A DNA stretch of 64,000 nucleotides, from the NCBI RefSeq assembly GCF_019247635.1, contig NZ_JAFBAR010000115.1, positions 1-64,000 on the forward strand, written 5' to 3'. Below, one piece after another: positions 1-11,326 of the stretch (position 1 is its first letter; each line of letters begins with the position of its first letter). The position numbers and the translations under genes are program-made. Under the pieces are notes generated by a model that worked only from the letters and a program-made list of their open reading frames with translations, ran no database searches and was not told the origin of the DNA. The stretch comes from Mycobacterium sp. GTDB taxonomy: Bacteria; Actinomycetota; Actinomycetes; Mycobacteriales; Mycobacteriaceae.

Positions 1-520
1 CGGCCTCGGCCCGGGCGGGACCGACGCGCTCCTGGATCAGCGGGGTCAGCGCCGCCCGAAGGTGACGATGCCGACGGGCCCAGGCCTGCGCGGTGCGCCC
101 CCCGGTCAGCTTCAGGCCGATTCCGACTCGACCCCGCGGTACGCCGACCAGTTCGCCCAGTGTGCGGGCCGTCTGCCAGTTCTGCAGCGGCAGGCCGGAT
201 TCCACCGAATTTTCCGCCTCCGGGTAGACCCTCACGATCTCCCGCACCAGGATCGTCTCGGTGCCTTCCCGCAGCGCGTCTTCGGTCAGCTCCACCGACG
301 TGTGGATCCGCGCGGCCTTGACCTGAATCCCCAAAAACACCGTCACCAGCACCAGAAAGAGCGCCGGGACCACGAGATCGACGCCGTGCCCGCCCGACCT
401 CTCGATCAGGATCAGCGTCACGGCCGCGGCCGGGCCGGCCAGCAACCACCACCAGCTGGCGCCGGGTTCGCGAAACAACGGCCGGTCCTCGGTATCCCCG
501 GCGCCCGCCGCTCGTGTCAT
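1..520 (-). CDS. Rv0513-like small membrane protein (DUF3093-like), partial at window edge
   Basis: Own reverse-strand translation starting MTRAAGAGDTEDRPLFREPGASWWWLLAGPAAAVTLILIERSGG...; open to the window edge; adjacent to hemB as in M. tuberculosis. Confidence 0.75.
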   Translation of the reverse strand, partial: MTRAAGAGDTEDRPLFREPGASWWWLLAGPAAAVTLILIERSGGHGVDLVVPALFLVLVTVFLGIQVKAARIHTSVELTEDALREGTETILVREIVRVYPEAENSVESGLPLQNWQTARTLGELVGVPRGRVGIGLKLTGGRTAQAWARRHRHLRAALTPLIQERVGPARAEA

Positions 521-558
521 GTGCCCGCTCGTGTCATGTGCCGCCTCGTGTCATGTGA
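511..558. repeat. three tandem 16-17-bp repeats over the Rv0513-like start codon
   Basis: CTCGTGTCATGTGCCCG / CTCGTGTCATGTGCCGC / CTCGTGTCATGTGAAG. Confidence 0.8.
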
Positions 559-566
559 AGCCTCCG

Positions 567-1556
567 TCACGCAAGCCAATTCGCCACATCCGCGGCCCAA
601 TAGGTGAGCACGATGTCGGCTCCCGCACGCCGGATGCTGGTCAACGCTTCCAAAGCCGCGGCTTGCCCGTCGATCCAGTTATTCGCGGCCGCCGCACAAA
701 TCATCGTGTACTCGCCCGACACCTGATAGGCGGCCACCGGAACCGAGGACATCGTCGCGGCGGCCGCTACCACGTCCAGGTAACCCAGGGCGGGCTTGAC
801 CATGACAATGTCGGCGCCCTCGTCGAGGTCCAGTGCAATCTCGCGCAGCGCCTCGCGCCGGTTGCCCGGCTCCTGCTGGTAGGTGCGCCGGTCCCCGGAC
901 AGGCTCGAGCTCACCGCCTGCCGGAACGGGCCGTAGAACGCGGAGGCGAACTTCGCCGCGTAGGCCAGGATCACCACGTCGGTGTGGCCGGCGGCGTCCA
1001 GGCCGTCGCGGATCGCACCCACCTGGCCGTCCATCATCCCGCTCGGACCGACCACGTGGGCACCCGATTCCGCTTGTGCGACAGCAAGCTTCACGTAGCT
1101 CGCCACGGTAGCGTCGTTATCGACACGGCCCCGTTCGTCGAGCACGCCGCAGTGGCCGTGGTCGGTGAACTCGTCGAGGCACGTATCGGCCATCAGCACC
1201 GTCGCGTCGCCCAGATCCTTGGCCAGATCGCGAAGCGCGACGTTGAGGATGCCGTCGGGATCGGCACCGGCCGAACCGATCTCGTCCTTGTCCTGTTCGC
1301 GAGGCACACCGAACAGCATCAGCCCGCCGACGCCGGCGGCGACGGCATCGGCGGCGGCGTTGCGCAGCGAGTCGCGGGTATGCTGCACCACGCCCGGCAT
1401 AGACGGGATCGGCCGCGGTTCGTCGATACCGTCAGCGACGAACATCGGCAGCACCAAATTCCTTGGTTCCAAGGTGGTTTGGGCCACCAGGCGACGCATC
1501 GCGGGGGTGGAGCGGAGCCGACGCGGGCGCTGCCGCGGGTAGGGGCTAGGTCTCAT
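567..1556 (-). CDS. hemB: delta-aminolevulinic acid dehydratase (porphobilinogen synthase)
   Basis: [43 protein letters not shown]...; ALAD family sequence; heme operon context. Confidence 0.95.
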   Translation of the reverse strand: MRPSPYPRQRPRRLRSTPAMRRLVAQTTLEPRNLVLPMFVADGIDEPRPIPSMPGVVQHTRDSLRNAAADAVAAGVGGLMLFGVPREQDKDEIGSAGADPDGILNVALRDLAKDLGDATVLMADTCLDEFTDHGHCGVLDERGRVDNDATVASYVKLAVAQAESGAHVVGPSGMMDGQVGAIRDGLDAAGHTDVVILAYAAKFASAFYGPFRQAVSSSLSGDRRTYQQEPGNRREALREIALDLDEGADIVMVKPALGYLDVVAAAATMSSVPVAAYQVSGEYTMICAAAANNWIDGQAAALEALTSIRRAGADIVLTYWAADVANWLA

Positions 1557-1576
1557 GGCGGCGACCCAGGGCGCCA

Positions 1577-3235
1577 CTAGCGCCTGCGGCTCTTCTTGCG
1601 CGGTGGCGGCAGCGCTCCCTCGGCGCGCAATCGCGCGGCATGTTCGGCCAGCGCGTCAACCAACGGTCCGACCGCGGCGGTGTCGGGCTGGACGTCAACC
1701 CGCAAGCCGAACTCGGCGGCGGTTTCGGCGGTCTTGGGACCGATGCAGGCGATGATCGTTCGCGCGTGCGGCTTGCCGGCGATGCCCACCAGATTTCGCA
1801 CCGTGGAGCTCGACGTGAAGCACACCGCGTCGAAGCCCCCGGTCTTGATCATTTCGCGGGTGGTGGCCGGCGGGGGGGCGGCACGCACCGTCCGGTAGGC
1901 GGTGACATCCTCGATCTCCCAGCCGCGCTCGCGAAGTCCCTCGGCCAGGGTTTCGGTGGCGATGTCGGCACGCGGCAGCAGCACCCGGTTCACCGGGTCG
2001 AAAATGCTGTCGTAGGGCGGGAATTCGTCAAGCAGGCCCAGCGAGGACTGTTCGCCGGACGGCACCAGCTCGGGGCTGATCCCGAAGGCCCGGACCCGGT
2101 CGGCGGTCGATTCGCCGACGCAGGCGATCTTGACCCCGGAGAACGCCCGGGCGTCCAGACCGAACTCGCCGAACTTCTCCCACACCGCGCGCACCGCGTT
2201 GGTGGAGGTGAACACGACCCACTGGAAGCGGCCGTCGACCAGGCCCTTGACCGCGCGTTCCATCTGCGCGGGGCTGCGCGGCGGCTCGACGGCGATGGTC
2301 GGCACCTCGATCGGCAGCGCGCCGTAGGCCGTCAGCCGCTCGCTCATCTCACCGGCCTGGTCCTTGGTGCGTGGCACCAGCACCGTCCAGCCGTACAGCG
2401 CCCGGCTCTCCCACCAGTTCAGCTTCGCGCGGCTGGCCACGGTTTTGCCGATGGTCACCACCAGGGGTCCGGCCTGTGGGTCGGACCCGATCGCCGACGA
2501 ACCCGCCGGATCGGTGCCACCCAGCACGGCCGGGTCGGTCAGTCCCTGCAGCGTCGTTTCGACCGAGCGCTGCTGGCAGGTGGTGCCCTGCGCGGTCACC
2601 ACGCAGGGGGTGGTCTCCGCCAGCTCGTGGTCGATCAGGGTGCGGGCGGCTTCGGCCAGATGGGACGCGCTGGCCTGCAGGATCAGCGGACCGGGCGCCG
2701 CGGCCAGCGCCTCCCAATCCACGTCGCCGCGCACGTCGGCAACCGTGTGCGAGGAGCCCAGCGGCAGCCCCGCGTAGGTCGGCACGGCGCTGGTGGCCGC
2801 CAGGCCGGGCACGATCTCGAGGTGCAGGTGGGCGCGTGCGACCGCGTTGACCTCGGTGATCACCGCATCGACCGACAGTGGATCACCGGCCACCAGTCGC
2901 ACCACGTCGACGCCCGTTCGGGCCTCGGCGGTCAGCGTCTTGGCCACCTCGGTGGGATCGCCCAGCGCCGGACGGATGTCCGGGCCGCTGGGTACCACCG
3001 CTGGTCCGGCGTCGGCGGTCGTCGCGTTCTCGTCGACGGCGGGCGCCGGCCCGGACACGGGCGGCAGGTCCTTGCCGATCAAGGCCAGCACCGGCTCGGG
3101 CACGTCGGGGTCCGTGAACACCAGGGCCGCGTTCGCCAACACCGTGGCGGCCCGTGCGGTCAACAGACCCGGGTCGCCCGGGCCGGAGCCCACGAAGGTG
3201 ATGTGGCCCGGCCTCGGCTTGCGCCCTCGCGTCAT
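1577..3235 (-). CDS. hemD: bifunctional uroporphyrinogen-III C-methyltransferase / uroporphyrinogen-III synthase (Rv0511-like)
   Basis: N-terminal SAM-dependent methyltransferase motif [20 protein letters not shown]-terminal HemD-type domain ([12 protein letters not shown]...). Start chosen at [10 protein letters not shown]. Confidence 0.92.
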   Translation of the reverse strand: MTRGRKPRPGHITFVGSGPGDPGLLTARAATVLANAALVFTDPDVPEPVLALIGKDLPPVSGPAPAVDENATTADAGPAVVPSGPDIRPALGDPTEVAKTLTAEARTGVDVVRLVAGDPLSVDAVITEVNAVARAHLHLEIVPGLAATSAVPTYAGLPLGSSHTVADVRGDVDWEALAAAPGPLILQASASHLAEAARTLIDHELAETTPCVVTAQGTTCQQRSVETTLQGLTDPAVLGGTDPAGSSAIGSDPQAGPLVVTIGKTVASRAKLNWWESRALYGWTVLVPRTKDQAGEMSERLTAYGALPIEVPTIAVEPPRSPAQMERAVKGLVDGRFQWVVFTSTNAVRAVWEKFGEFGLDARAFSGVKIACVGESTADRVRAFGISPELVPSGEQSSLGLLDEFPPYDSIFDPVNRVLLPRADIATETLAEGLRERGWEIEDVTAYRTVRAAPPPATTREMIKTGGFDAVCFTSSSTVRNLVGIAGKPHARTIIACIGPKTAETAAEFGLRVDVQPDTAAVGPLVDALAEHAARLRAEGALPPPRKKSRRR

Positions 3236-3261
3236 CATTGTCGCTCCCACGTATCTACTCG

Positions 3262-4218
3262 TCACTCAATCTCTGCGGGGTCTTGCCCCGCTCCCCTCAT
3301 CAGCTCCCGAGCGCCCAGTTCGAACAGCTCCGCCGCGACGGAGAGCCCCAGCTCCCGTGCCCCACCGGAACTGCCGATGCCGGATGCGCGGATCACGTCG
3401 GATCCGTCCAGCGCCGCCACGCAGCCGCGTAGCGACAGCTCTTCGAAGACGCGGCCGTCCTCATCGATGGACTCGACCACTTCGGCGATCGCGCCCACCG
3501 GTGCGGAGCAACCGGCCTCCAGTTCGGCGAGCAGGGCACGCTCCGCGGTGACCGCCGCGCGGGTGTCGGCGTCGTCCAGTTGCGCCAGCACGGCCGCCAA
3601 CCGGGCGTCCCCCGCGCGGCACTCGACCGCGAGCGCGCCTTGGGCGGGCGCTGGCAACATCTGCACCGGCTCCAGCGTCTCGGTGACATCGTCGAGACGG
3701 CCCAGCCGGGCCAGACCGGCCCGGGCCACCACGACGGCGTCAAGATCACCACTACTTACCCTGTTCAACCTGGTATCTAGGTTGCCTCGTAGGGGGCGGA
3801 TTTCCAAACCGAGACCCAATGCTCTAAGCTGTGCGGCCCGCCGCGGGGAGGACGTGCCCACCACCGAACCTGCCGGCAACTCCCCGAGCACCAGCCCGTC
3901 GCGCGCGACCACCGCGTCACGGGGGTCATCGCGCGGTGGCATCGCCGCGATCGTGAACCTCGGGTCCGGCGCAGTCGGCAAATCCTTGTGCGAGTGCACA
4001 GCCACGTCGACGCGGCCGTCTTCGATGGCTTCCCGCAGCGCCGTGGTGAACACCCCCACGCCGAGCGTTTCGATCGGTGCCGAGGACCGGTCACCGACGG
4101 TGCTGATGGTGACCAGCTCCGCGGGGTGGCCGCGGGTGATGAGGGCGTCCCTGATCATCGCGGCTTGGGTGGTCGCCAGCAGACTGCCCCGGGTGCCTAT
4201 CCGGATCACGTGAACCAA
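3262..4218 (-). CDS. hemC: porphobilinogen deaminase
   Basis: [23 protein letters not shown]...; cofactor-region cysteine in [11 protein letters not shown]. Confidence 0.95.
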   Translation of the reverse strand: MVHVIRIGTRGSLLATTQAAMIRDALITRGHPAELVTISTVGDRSSAPIETLGVGVFTTALREAIEDGRVDVAVHSHKDLPTAPDPRFTIAAMPPRDDPRDAVVARDGLVLGELPAGSVVGTSSPRRAAQLRALGLGLEIRPLRGNLDTRLNRVSSGDLDAVVVARAGLARLGRLDDVTETLEPVQMLPAPAQGALAVECRAGDARLAAVLAQLDDADTRAAVTAERALLAELEAGCSAPVGAIAEVVESIDEDGRVFEELSLRGCVAALDGSDVIRASGIGSSGGARELGLSVAAELFELGARELMRGAGQDPAEIE

Positions 4219-4223
4219 TCGGA

Positions 4224-5639
4224 CTACTCGGCGGACTGCTCAGGGCTGCCCTGCGCGCCACCGGTGTCGTGCGCGCTCGCATCGAATTCGCTTGACACGA
4301 CTGGCAATTCACCCGCGGCGACGGCAGCTACGGAGTCTATGGCGGTCTGGTCGAGTTCGAACAATTCGCGCAGCGCCTCGGCGTAGCTGTCACCGCCGGG
4401 CGCGCTGGCCAGCTGCTTGATCCGCACGGTGGGCGCGTGCAGCAGCTTGTCAACCACCCGCCGCACGGTGCGCGCCACCTCTTCGCGCTCGGTGCTCTGC
4501 AAACCGGGGAGCCGGTTGTCCAGGCGCAGCAACTCCGCTTCGACCACGTCGGCGGCGCGCTGGCGCAGCGCCGTGACCGTCGGAGTGACCTCGGCCATGC
4601 GCTGCCCGGCCAGGTAGCCGGCAACCTCGGCCGCCACGATGTGGCGGGCGGCGGTGACGTCGGCAGCGGCGGCGTGGGCCGACGGCTCGTGCTGCACGCG
4701 GTCCACGTCGATGACCCACACACCGGGCAGTCCGGCCACCGCGGGATCGACGTCGCGGGGCATGCCCAGGTCGCAGATCACCAGCGGGTGGGCGCTCTCA
4801 TCAACACTCGAGCGATGTGCGGCGGCCAACGCGTGGTGCACGTCGGCCAGCGAGACCACGGGGCTCACCGCGCCGGTGCAGCTGACCACCAGATCGGCAT
4901 CCCGCAGGGCGTCGGCCATGCGGTCCAGCGTCAAAGCGCTGGCCTGGACCCCGGATTCGCGGATCTTGTGGGCCAGCCGCTGGGCCCGGGACGGCGAGCG
5001 GTTGAGCACCAGCACGCGCCCGATGCCGGCCCGCGTCAGGTGCGCGGCGGACAACGCGCCCATCGCTCCGGCGCCGATCACCACCGCGGTCTTACCCGCC
5101 AGGCCGCCCGGCTGGCGCTCGGCCATCCCCAACGCGACCGACACCACCGAGGCGCCGGCGGCATCGATGGCCGTTTCGGAGTGCACCCGCTTGCCCACCG
5201 ACAGCGCTCGCTGGGCCAGCTCGTGCAGCACCCGACCGACGGTGTGGTTGGCCTCGGCCGCCGCGTAGGCGCGCCGCACCTGGCCGAGCACCTGCTGCTC
5301 GCCGACCACCGCCGAATCGAGGCCACTGGCAACGGCAAACAGGTGCTCGACGGCGGCCTCGCTGTAGCGGACGTAGGCGTATTGCGTCAGATCGCCCATC
5401 GACATCCCGGAGTATTCGGACAGCACCTGCCCGATCACCGAAAGACCGCCGTGAAAGGCGTCCACCACGGCATAGACCTCGACCCGGTTACACGTCGATA
5501 GCACCATGGCCTCGGTGACCAGCGGCGACTGCATAACCCGGTCCACGATCTTGACCTGATCGGATTCGTCGATGCTGAGTTGCTCCAGGACGGAGACCGG
5601 CGCACTGCGGTGCGAAACCCCGAAGAGCAGGATGCTCAC
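4224..5639 (-). CDS. hemA: glutamyl-tRNA reductase
   Basis: [23 protein letters not shown]...[11 protein letters not shown]; GluTR family. Confidence 0.95.
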   Translation of the reverse strand: MSILLFGVSHRSAPVSVLEQLSIDESDQVKIVDRVMQSPLVTEAMVLSTCNRVEVYAVVDAFHGGLSVIGQVLSEYSGMSMGDLTQYAYVRYSEAAVEHLFAVASGLDSAVVGEQQVLGQVRRAYAAAEANHTVGRVLHELAQRALSVGKRVHSETAIDAAGASVVSVALGMAERQPGGLAGKTAVVIGAGAMGALSAAHLTRAGIGRVLVLNRSPSRAQRLAHKIRESGVQASALTLDRMADALRDADLVVSCTGAVSPVVSLADVHHALAAAHRSSVDESAHPLVICDLGMPRDVDPAVAGLPGVWVIDVDRVQHEPSAHAAAADVTAARHIVAAEVAGYLAGQRMAEVTPTVTALRQRAADVVEAELLRLDNRLPGLQSTEREEVARTVRRVVDKLLHAPTVRIKQLASAPGGDSYAEALRELFELDQTAIDSVAAVAAGELPVVSSEFDASAHDTGGAQGSPEQSAE

Positions 5640-5749
5640 GGCAGCATCACCTGACCAGCTCCCTTGCTTTCATCAGTGAACTGCTGTCTACGGTAATCGT
5701 TGAGCTGGTGGGCCACCAAATAACGGGCTGTGGTCCAGTCCAGGTCCAC

Positions 5750-6040
5750 TCACGGTGCCGTCGGCGCCGCCAGATCGGCGCGCAGCCGGGGCTCGTCGAT
5801 CTCCCAGTAACTGTGCTCGCGGCCGTCCAGCAGGATCACCGGCAGCCGGTCGCCGAACTCGGCCCGCAGCCGGGGGTTTCCCATCGTGGCCGCCTGGTCG
5901 ACATCGGTCATAGACAAGTCGAATCCCAGCTCAGCGGCCAATTCGGCCAGCCGAAAGTGCGCCCGTTCGCAGATCGTGCACCCGGCGCGGGTCAACAGCT
6001 CCACCACGGGTCGTGTCATGGCCACCAGTGTGGCATCCAA
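5750..6040 (-). CDS. glutaredoxin-like (DUF836) protein, Rv0508-like
   Basis: MDATLVAMTRPVVELLTRAGCTICERAHFRLAELA...; CxxC thioredoxin-fold motif. Confidence 0.85.
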   Translation of the reverse strand: MDATLVAMTRPVVELLTRAGCTICERAHFRLAELAAELGFDLSMTDVDQAATMGNPRLRAEFGDRLPVILLDGREHSYWEIDEPRLRADLAAPTAP

Positions 6041-6092
6041 GTCACCCAGAAGGTGAGTTGTGACCCCGCGCTGGCCTCGTTAGGTTGCGGCC

Positions 6093-6308
6093 GTGGCCGC
6101 TGACGACGACCTGGTCCGGGTACAAGGCCTGTTGGCCGAGCTCGACGACCAGATCAGGCACATGCTGAGCGGCACGGGAGGGGGTGCCTGCGGCGGCGCG
6201 CGGGAGTTGTGGCACCGCGCTGCCGGCGAGCTGGAGGTGGGGTTGTCGATGCTGGCCAGGTTGGTCCCCCAGGGCGGGCAGGCGCGGCGGCGCGGCGACC
6301 ATGCGTGA
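6093..6308 (+). CDS. small helical protein, degenerate WXG100/Esx-like (first of pair)
   Basis: 71 aa; ...LLAELDDQIRHMLSGTGGGACGGARELWHRAAGELEVGLSMLARLV...; helix-turn(LSG)-helix layout; overlaps the next ORF by ATGCGTGA. Confidence 0.6.
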   Translation: MAADDDLVRVQGLLAELDDQIRHMLSGTGGGACGGARELWHRAAGELEVGLSMLARLVPQGGQARRRGDHA

Positions 6309-6537
6309 GTCGTTTCGGGTCGATCCCGAAGCGCTGGCCGACGCGGTCGCGCGGATGACCGAGCTGCACCGCCGCGCCGAAACCATGCTCGGCGAAATCG
6401 AAGCTCTGGTAACCAATCTCGATGCGGCGCGGTCAGGCCGACGGGCGGCGGCCCATGCGGAAGCGCACCGGCACTGGGCCCGCGGTGAGGCACTGATGCG
6501 CGAGGCCTTGGCGGTCCTGTTGACTCCCCACGCGTGA
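6301..6537 (+). CDS. small helical protein, degenerate WXG100/Esx-like (second of pair)
   Basis: 78 aa; MRESFRVDPEALADAVARMTELHRRAETMLGEIEALVTNLDAARSGRRAAAHAEAHRHWARGEALMREALAVLL; RSG in the WxG position followed by an A-rich second helix. Confidence 0.65.
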   Translation: MRESFRVDPEALADAVARMTELHRRAETMLGEIEALVTNLDAARSGRRAAAHAEAHRHWARGEALMREALAVLLTPHA

Positions 6538-6617
6538 CGGGCGCGCGGCCGGCGCTGGCAGCCGCCCAGGACCGATAGGGTTGATTACCGGGCTACAGCG
6601 ATTACGGAGGTTTGTAG

Positions 6618-7529
6618 ATGGCTTCCTCTGACCCAGGCAGTGCGGATACCACCGGTCGCATCGACCTGGAGTCGCTGGCCGACAATGCCAGCGCCAGCCG
6701 TGCGCTCGCCGACCTGCAGGCGGCGGCCGCCGCCGACGAGAGTCCAGCGCAACCGCCGGTCGACCTGACCGCCGCAGCATTCTTCGACGTGGACAACACC
6801 CTGGTGCAGGGTTCGTCGGCGGTGCATTTCGGCCGCGGGCTGGCCGCGCGCGACTATTTCACGTATCGCGATGTGCTCGGATTCCTCTACGCGCAGGCCA
6901 AGTTTCAGCTTCTCGGAAAGGAGAACAGCAACGACGTCGCCGCCGGCCGACGCAAAGCGCTGGCGTTCATCGAGGGCCGCTCTGTCGAACAACTGATCGC
7001 GCTGGGCGAAGAGATCTACGACGAAATCATCGCCGACAAGATCTGGGCCGGCAGCCGCGAGCTCACGCAGATGCATCTCGATGCCGGCCAGCAGGTTTGG
7101 CTGATCACCGCCACGCCCTACGAACTCGCGGCCACGATCGCGCGCCGGCTCGGGCTGACCGGCGCCCTGGGCACGGTCGCCGAGTCGGTCGACGGGGTGT
7201 TCACCGGCAGGTTGGTCGGCGAGATCTTGCACGGCAGCGGCAAAGCTCACGCGGTGCGGTCGCTGGCAATACGAGAGGGCCTGAACCTTAAGCGCTGCAC
7301 GGCGTATTCCGACAGCTACAACGACGTTCCCATGCTCTCGCTGGTGGGCACCGCCGTCGCCATCAATCCGGATGCGCGTCTGCGCAGCCTGGCGCGGGAA
7401 CGGGGCTGGGAGATCCGCGATTTCCGAACCGCCCGCAAGGCGGCCCGGATCGGGGTGCCGTCGGCGTTGGCGCTCGGCGCGGCCGGCGGCGCGCTGGCGG
7501 CGCTGGCGTCCCGCCGCCAATCACGCTGA
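6618..7529 (+). CDS. serB1: HAD-IB family hydrolase / phosphoserine phosphatase-like
   Basis: [24 protein letters not shown] (DxDxT motif); [12 protein letters not shown]; Rv0505c-like. Confidence 0.88.
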   Translation: MASSDPGSADTTGRIDLESLADNASASRALADLQAAAAADESPAQPPVDLTAAAFFDVDNTLVQGSSAVHFGRGLAARDYFTYRDVLGFLYAQAKFQLLGKENSNDVAAGRRKALAFIEGRSVEQLIALGEEIYDEIIADKIWAGSRELTQMHLDAGQQVWLITATPYELAATIARRLGLTGALGTVAESVDGVFTGRLVGEILHGSGKAHAVRSLAIREGLNLKRCTAYSDSYNDVPMLSLVGTAVAINPDARLRSLARERGWEIRDFRTARKAARIGVPSALALGAAGGALAALASRRQSR

Positions 7530-7574
7530 TAAGCTGCGCCGCTAGCGACCATTCGAGCGGAGAGCGGCAGGCGC

Positions 7575-8075
7575 ATGACAACTCCCGAAGGAGCCCAAGG
7601 ACTCATCGGCAAGCACTACCGGCAGCAGGACCACTTCTTGGTCGGACGCGAGAAAATCCGTGAGTTCGCAGCCTCGATTCAGGACGATCACCCGATGCAC
7701 TACAGCGAGGCTGAGGCCATCGACGCGGGCTACGCCGGCGTCGTGGCTCCGCTGACTTTCTTGGCCGTCGCCGGCAGGCGCGTGCAGCTGGAGATCTTCA
7801 CCAAGTTCAACATCCCAATCAACATCGCCCGCGTCGTTCATCGGGACCAGAAGTTCCGGTTCCACCGGCCGATCGTGGCGCGCGATAAGCTACACTTCGA
7901 CACCTATCTGGATTCGGTGATCGAATCCCACGGCACCGTGATCGCTGAAATTCGCAGCGAAGTCACAGACGCCGCGGGCAAACCGGTGGTCACCAGCGTC
8001 GTTACGATGCTGGGTGAGGCCGCGCACCAGGATGCCGGCGCTGAAGAAACCGTCGCCGCGATCGCATCGATATGA
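7575..8075 (+). CDS. MaoC-like (R)-specific dehydratase, HadA/HadC-related (Rv0504c-like)
   Basis: [43 protein letters not shown]...; hot-dog dehydratase family. Confidence 0.85.
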   Translation: MTTPEGAQGLIGKHYRQQDHFLVGREKIREFAASIQDDHPMHYSEAEAIDAGYAGVVAPLTFLAVAGRRVQLEIFTKFNIPINIARVVHRDQKFRFHRPIVARDKLHFDTYLDSVIESHGTVIAEIRSEVTDAAGKPVVTSVVTMLGEAAHQDAGAEETVAAIASI

Positions 8076-8087
8076 AAGGCGAAATAT

Positions 8088-9005
8088 ATGGCTGCGAAGA
8101 GCCAACCGGCTGAGGACACCGGAGTACAACTCAAGCCACCTGTCGAAGCAGTTCGGTCTCACTACGACAAATCGAACGAGTTCTTCAAGCTCTGGCTCGA
8201 CCCGTCGATGACCTATAGCTGTGCGTACTTCGAAGAGCGTCCGAACATGACGTTGGAGGAGGCGCAGTACGCCAAGCGCAAGCTCGCGTTGGACAAACTG
8301 AACCTCGAGCCTGGCATGACCCTGCTCGACATCGGCTGCGGCTGGGGCTCGACCATGCGGCACGCGGTGCAGGAGTACGACGTCAACGTGATCGGGTTGA
8401 CCCTGAGCGAGAACCAGTACGCCCACGATGTGGAGAAGTTCAAGGAGGTGGACAGCTCCCGGCGGAAAGAGGTGCGGATCCAAGGCTGGGAGGAGTTCGA
8501 CGAGCCGATCGACCGCATCGTGTCGCTGGGGGCGTTCGAGCACTTCGCGGACGGCGCGGGGGACGCGGGATACGAGCGTTACGCGACGTTCTTCAAGAAG
8601 TTCTACAGCTTGCTGCCTGACGACGGCCGGATGCTGCTGCACACGATCGTGGTGCCCACCGCCGAGGAGGCCAAAGAGCGCGGCCTGAAGACGACGATGA
8701 CCCTGTTGCGGTTCATCAGTTTCATCCTCAAGGAGATCTTCCCGGGCGGTAAATTGCCCCAGATCGACCAGGTCGACCACTACTCGACCCAGGCGGGTTT
8801 CAAGATCGAGCGCCATCACAAGATCGGACCGAACTACGTTCCGACGTTGACCGCCTGGGCGGACGCGCTCGAGGCCCACAAGGAAGAGGCCATCGCCCTG
8901 AAGGGGCAGGAGACCTACGACATCTACATGCACTATTTACGGGGTTGCTCGGACCTGTTCCGCGACGGCTACACGAACGTCTGCCAGTTCACCCTGGTCA
9001 AATAG
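8088..9005 (+). CDS. cmaA2: cyclopropane mycolic acid synthase
   Basis: [37 protein letters not shown]...[15 protein letters not shown]; near-identical to remembered CmaA2 over long stretches; Rv0503c position. Confidence 0.92.
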   Translation: MAAKSQPAEDTGVQLKPPVEAVRSHYDKSNEFFKLWLDPSMTYSCAYFEERPNMTLEEAQYAKRKLALDKLNLEPGMTLLDIGCGWGSTMRHAVQEYDVNVIGLTLSENQYAHDVEKFKEVDSSRRKEVRIQGWEEFDEPIDRIVSLGAFEHFADGAGDAGYERYATFFKKFYSLLPDDGRMLLHTIVVPTAEEAKERGLKTTMTLLRFISFILKEIFPGGKLPQIDQVDHYSTQAGFKIERHHKIGPNYVPTLTAWADALEAHKEEAIALKGQETYDIYMHYLRGCSDLFRDGYTNVCQFTLVK

Positions 9006-9015
9006 TTTTTGACGC

Positions 9016-9048
9016 AGCGCCCCGGTGCCAGAAAGGCGGCGGGGCGCT
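9016..9048. terminator. inverted repeat between convergent cmaA2 and Rv0502-like genes
   Basis: AGCGCCCCG-(15 nt)-CGGGGCGCT, perfect 9-bp arms in the 49-bp convergent intergenic gap; no U-tract. Confidence 0.6.
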
Positions 9049-9054
9049 CTGTCG

Positions 9055-10122
9055 TCAGCCGAAGAAAATATTGCGACGGCCGGCCAATAGCCGGTAAAGG
9101 GTTTGCTGAATCGTCTCGCGAACCTGGTCGGTCAGGTCGAAGGTGACCATCGGGTCCTCGGCGTCGCCGGGCGCGTAGTCCGCCGTCTGGATCGGCTCAC
9201 CGAACGCGATACGCCACTTCGACGGCAGCGGCACCAGCCCGGCCGGGCCGGCCAACGGGAACAGCGGCGTGACCGGGAAGTAGGGCAGGCCGAACAGCCG
9301 CGCCAGCAGTTTGACGTCGGTCAGCATCGGATAGATCTCCTCCGAGCCGACGATCGAGCACGGCACGATCGGCGCTTTGGTGCGCAACGCCGCCGATACG
9401 AAGCCGCCGCGACCGAACCGCTGCAGCCGGTAACGGTCCTCGAACTTCTTGCCCAGCCCCTTGTAACCCTCCGGGAAGACGGCGGTCAGTTCCCCGGAGG
9501 CGAGCAGCCGGTGGGCGTCGGTGGTGCAGGCCATGGTGTGTCCCGCCCTCCGGGCGGCTTCGCCCACCACGGGCAGGTCGAACACCATGTCGGCGGCCAG
9601 CAGCCGCAGGTCACGGTGCGCCGGATGCTCGTCGTGCACGGCCACCGACAGCATCAGCCCGTCGAATGGCAACACACCGGCGTGGTTGGCGACCAACAGT
9701 GCGGCACCGTCCTCCGGGAGGTTCTCGACGCCGCTGACTTCGACCCGGAACCACGAGTTGAAGAAGAACCTCAGCAAAGGCCGAACGATCGCGTCGTTGA
9801 AATGCGGATCGAACCCGAATTCGTCTACGTTGTAGTCGCCGGTCAGCCGTTGGCGGAGAAATCCGGCAACCGCGGCGACCCGCTGGGCGAGATCGTTCAG
9901 CGGCGCAGCGCCAGCTGTCGACGCACCCGCGACACGTCGGTGCTCATCGATTTCGCGGACGACTGCAGCGACCTGTTCGGACGAAGCGCGACCCTGCGGA
10001 TCAGTAAGCAGCGAGGGATGCTGACGGGACTTCGATGACCGTTGGTCAGCACGCTTACGGGCAGCTACCCGACTCCGATTCGTGTGCAGTGGAATGACAT
10101 TCGCTCTGGATTCACCCGCCAC
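9055..10122 (-). CDS. lysophospholipid acyltransferase family protein (Rv0502-like)
   Basis: PlsC-type motif VANHAGVLPFDG (NHxxxxD) and FPEGYKGLGK. Confidence 0.87.
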   Translation of the reverse strand: MAGESRANVIPLHTNRSRVAARKRADQRSSKSRQHPSLLTDPQGRASSEQVAAVVREIDEHRRVAGASTAGAAPLNDLAQRVAAVAGFLRQRLTGDYNVDEFGFDPHFNDAIVRPLLRFFFNSWFRVEVSGVENLPEDGAALLVANHAGVLPFDGLMLSVAVHDEHPAHRDLRLLAADMVFDLPVVGEAARRAGHTMACTTDAHRLLASGELTAVFPEGYKGLGKKFEDRYRLQRFGRGGFVSAALRTKAPIVPCSIVGSEEIYPMLTDVKLLARLFGLPYFPVTPLFPLAGPAGLVPLPSKWRIAFGEPIQTADYAPGDAEDPMVTFDLTDQVRETIQQTLYRLLAGRRNIFFG

Positions 10123-10127
10123 GTCAT

Positions 10128-11264
10128 CTACTCAAATCTATCTGCCCCGACCCATGGAATTGGATTTCTGCTTCCCACGCGCTGCGCCAGCGCGACGGCA
10201 CGATCCTCCCAGGAGCGTACCCGATGTGGGTCGATTATGGGAGTGAGGCCGCGGCCGCGGAGGTAGTCGTCGAAGGCTTCAGCCGTAGTCCACTTAGGCT
10301 GGTAGCCCAGTTCCAAGACCATTCGACTGGTTTCCATTACCCTGCCATAACTGAGGTAATTAAATTGCTCTCGATTGATTTCGGTGTAACGATTAGCTCG
10401 CCGCAGCGAATCAAGGGCCCACACCCCGAACCCGGGTACCGGCAGCGGAATCCGGCCCGCCCGACGGATCGCCTGCGACAGCATGATGATCCCGCTCGCG
10501 CCGATGTTGAAGGTGCCGGCCTTGCCGGCCATGGCCGCGCGCTCCAGCGCACCCAGCGCGTCCTGCTCGTGCAGCAGCTGTAACCGCGCGTCGCGGCCGA
10601 ACATCGTCGGCACCAATGGCCCAGCCAGATAACGGGACAATGTGGTGTCCATCGCCGGACCGATCAAGTTGGCCAGCCGCAGGATGGTTACCGCGATGTC
10701 GGACCTGCGCCGACCGAGCCCGCGCACGTAACCCTCGATGTCGAGGCTGTCCTTGGCAAACCCCCCGCGCAGCGGGCGCCGGCTGCTGCTGTTCTCGGTG
10801 AACATCACCGGATCGTGTGCGCTGGATCCGTAAACCTCGGAGGTCGACTTGAGCACCACCCGACGCACCGAGGGCGCCTTCTGACAGGCCGCGAACAGTT
10901 GCATCGCACCCATCACGTTGATTTCCTTCAGCGCCGCGCTGCCGCCCGATCGCGGCGCGTACGACGCCGCCGCCGCGTGCACCACGGTGTCGACGTCGCC
11001 GTTTCGAATCACCTTGGCAATAAAGGGGTTACGAATATCGGCACGAACGAATTCGGCTCGGCCCATGCGCCGCAGCATGTCCTTGCTGGGGGCTATCGCA
11101 TCCACCGCGATGACGGTGTTGATCAAGGGATTCTGCGCCAGCCGGGCGGTCAGGTAGCCCCCCAGAAACCGACAGGCGCCGGTGACCAGCACCACCTTGG
11201 GGTAGTGCACGGTGTCGCTTGTTGCGGAGTCTCCCGGGCCGTTCCCCGTATTCGTGGCATCCAC
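10128..11264 (-). CDS. galE2: NAD-dependent epimerase/dehydratase (GalE2-like, Rv0501)
   Basis: Rossmann VVLVTGACRFLGGYLTARL; extended SDR fold. Confidence 0.87.
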   Translation of the reverse strand: MDATNTGNGPGDSATSDTVHYPKVVLVTGACRFLGGYLTARLAQNPLINTVIAVDAIAPSKDMLRRMGRAEFVRADIRNPFIAKVIRNGDVDTVVHAAAASYAPRSGGSAALKEINVMGAMQLFAACQKAPSVRRVVLKSTSEVYGSSAHDPVMFTENSSSRRPLRGGFAKDSLDIEGYVRGLGRRRSDIAVTILRLANLIGPAMDTTLSRYLAGPLVPTMFGRDARLQLLHEQDALGALERAAMAGKAGTFNIGASGIIMLSQAIRRAGRIPLPVPGFGVWALDSLRRANRYTEINREQFNYLSYGRVMETSRMVLELGYQPKWTTAEAFDDYLRGRGLTPIIDPHRVRSWEDRAVALAQRVGSRNPIPWVGADRFE

Positions 11265-11326
11265 TTGGACAGCCTAGCCGCCAGGCGAAACGGCGGCATT
11301 ACGGTGGGTGACGGTCGGTGCGGGGG

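Noticed and set aside
1640-4213. 857-aa plus-strand ORF antisense to hemD and hemC
   Set aside because: Arg/Gly/His-rich shadow frame typical of high-GC coding DNA; the opposite strand encodes recognisable enzymes.
6042-6493. Minus-strand ORFs overlapping the WXG100-like pair
   Set aside because: Arg/Pro/Ala-rich shadow frames; the plus-strand pair has helical amphipathic composition and overlapping start/stop.
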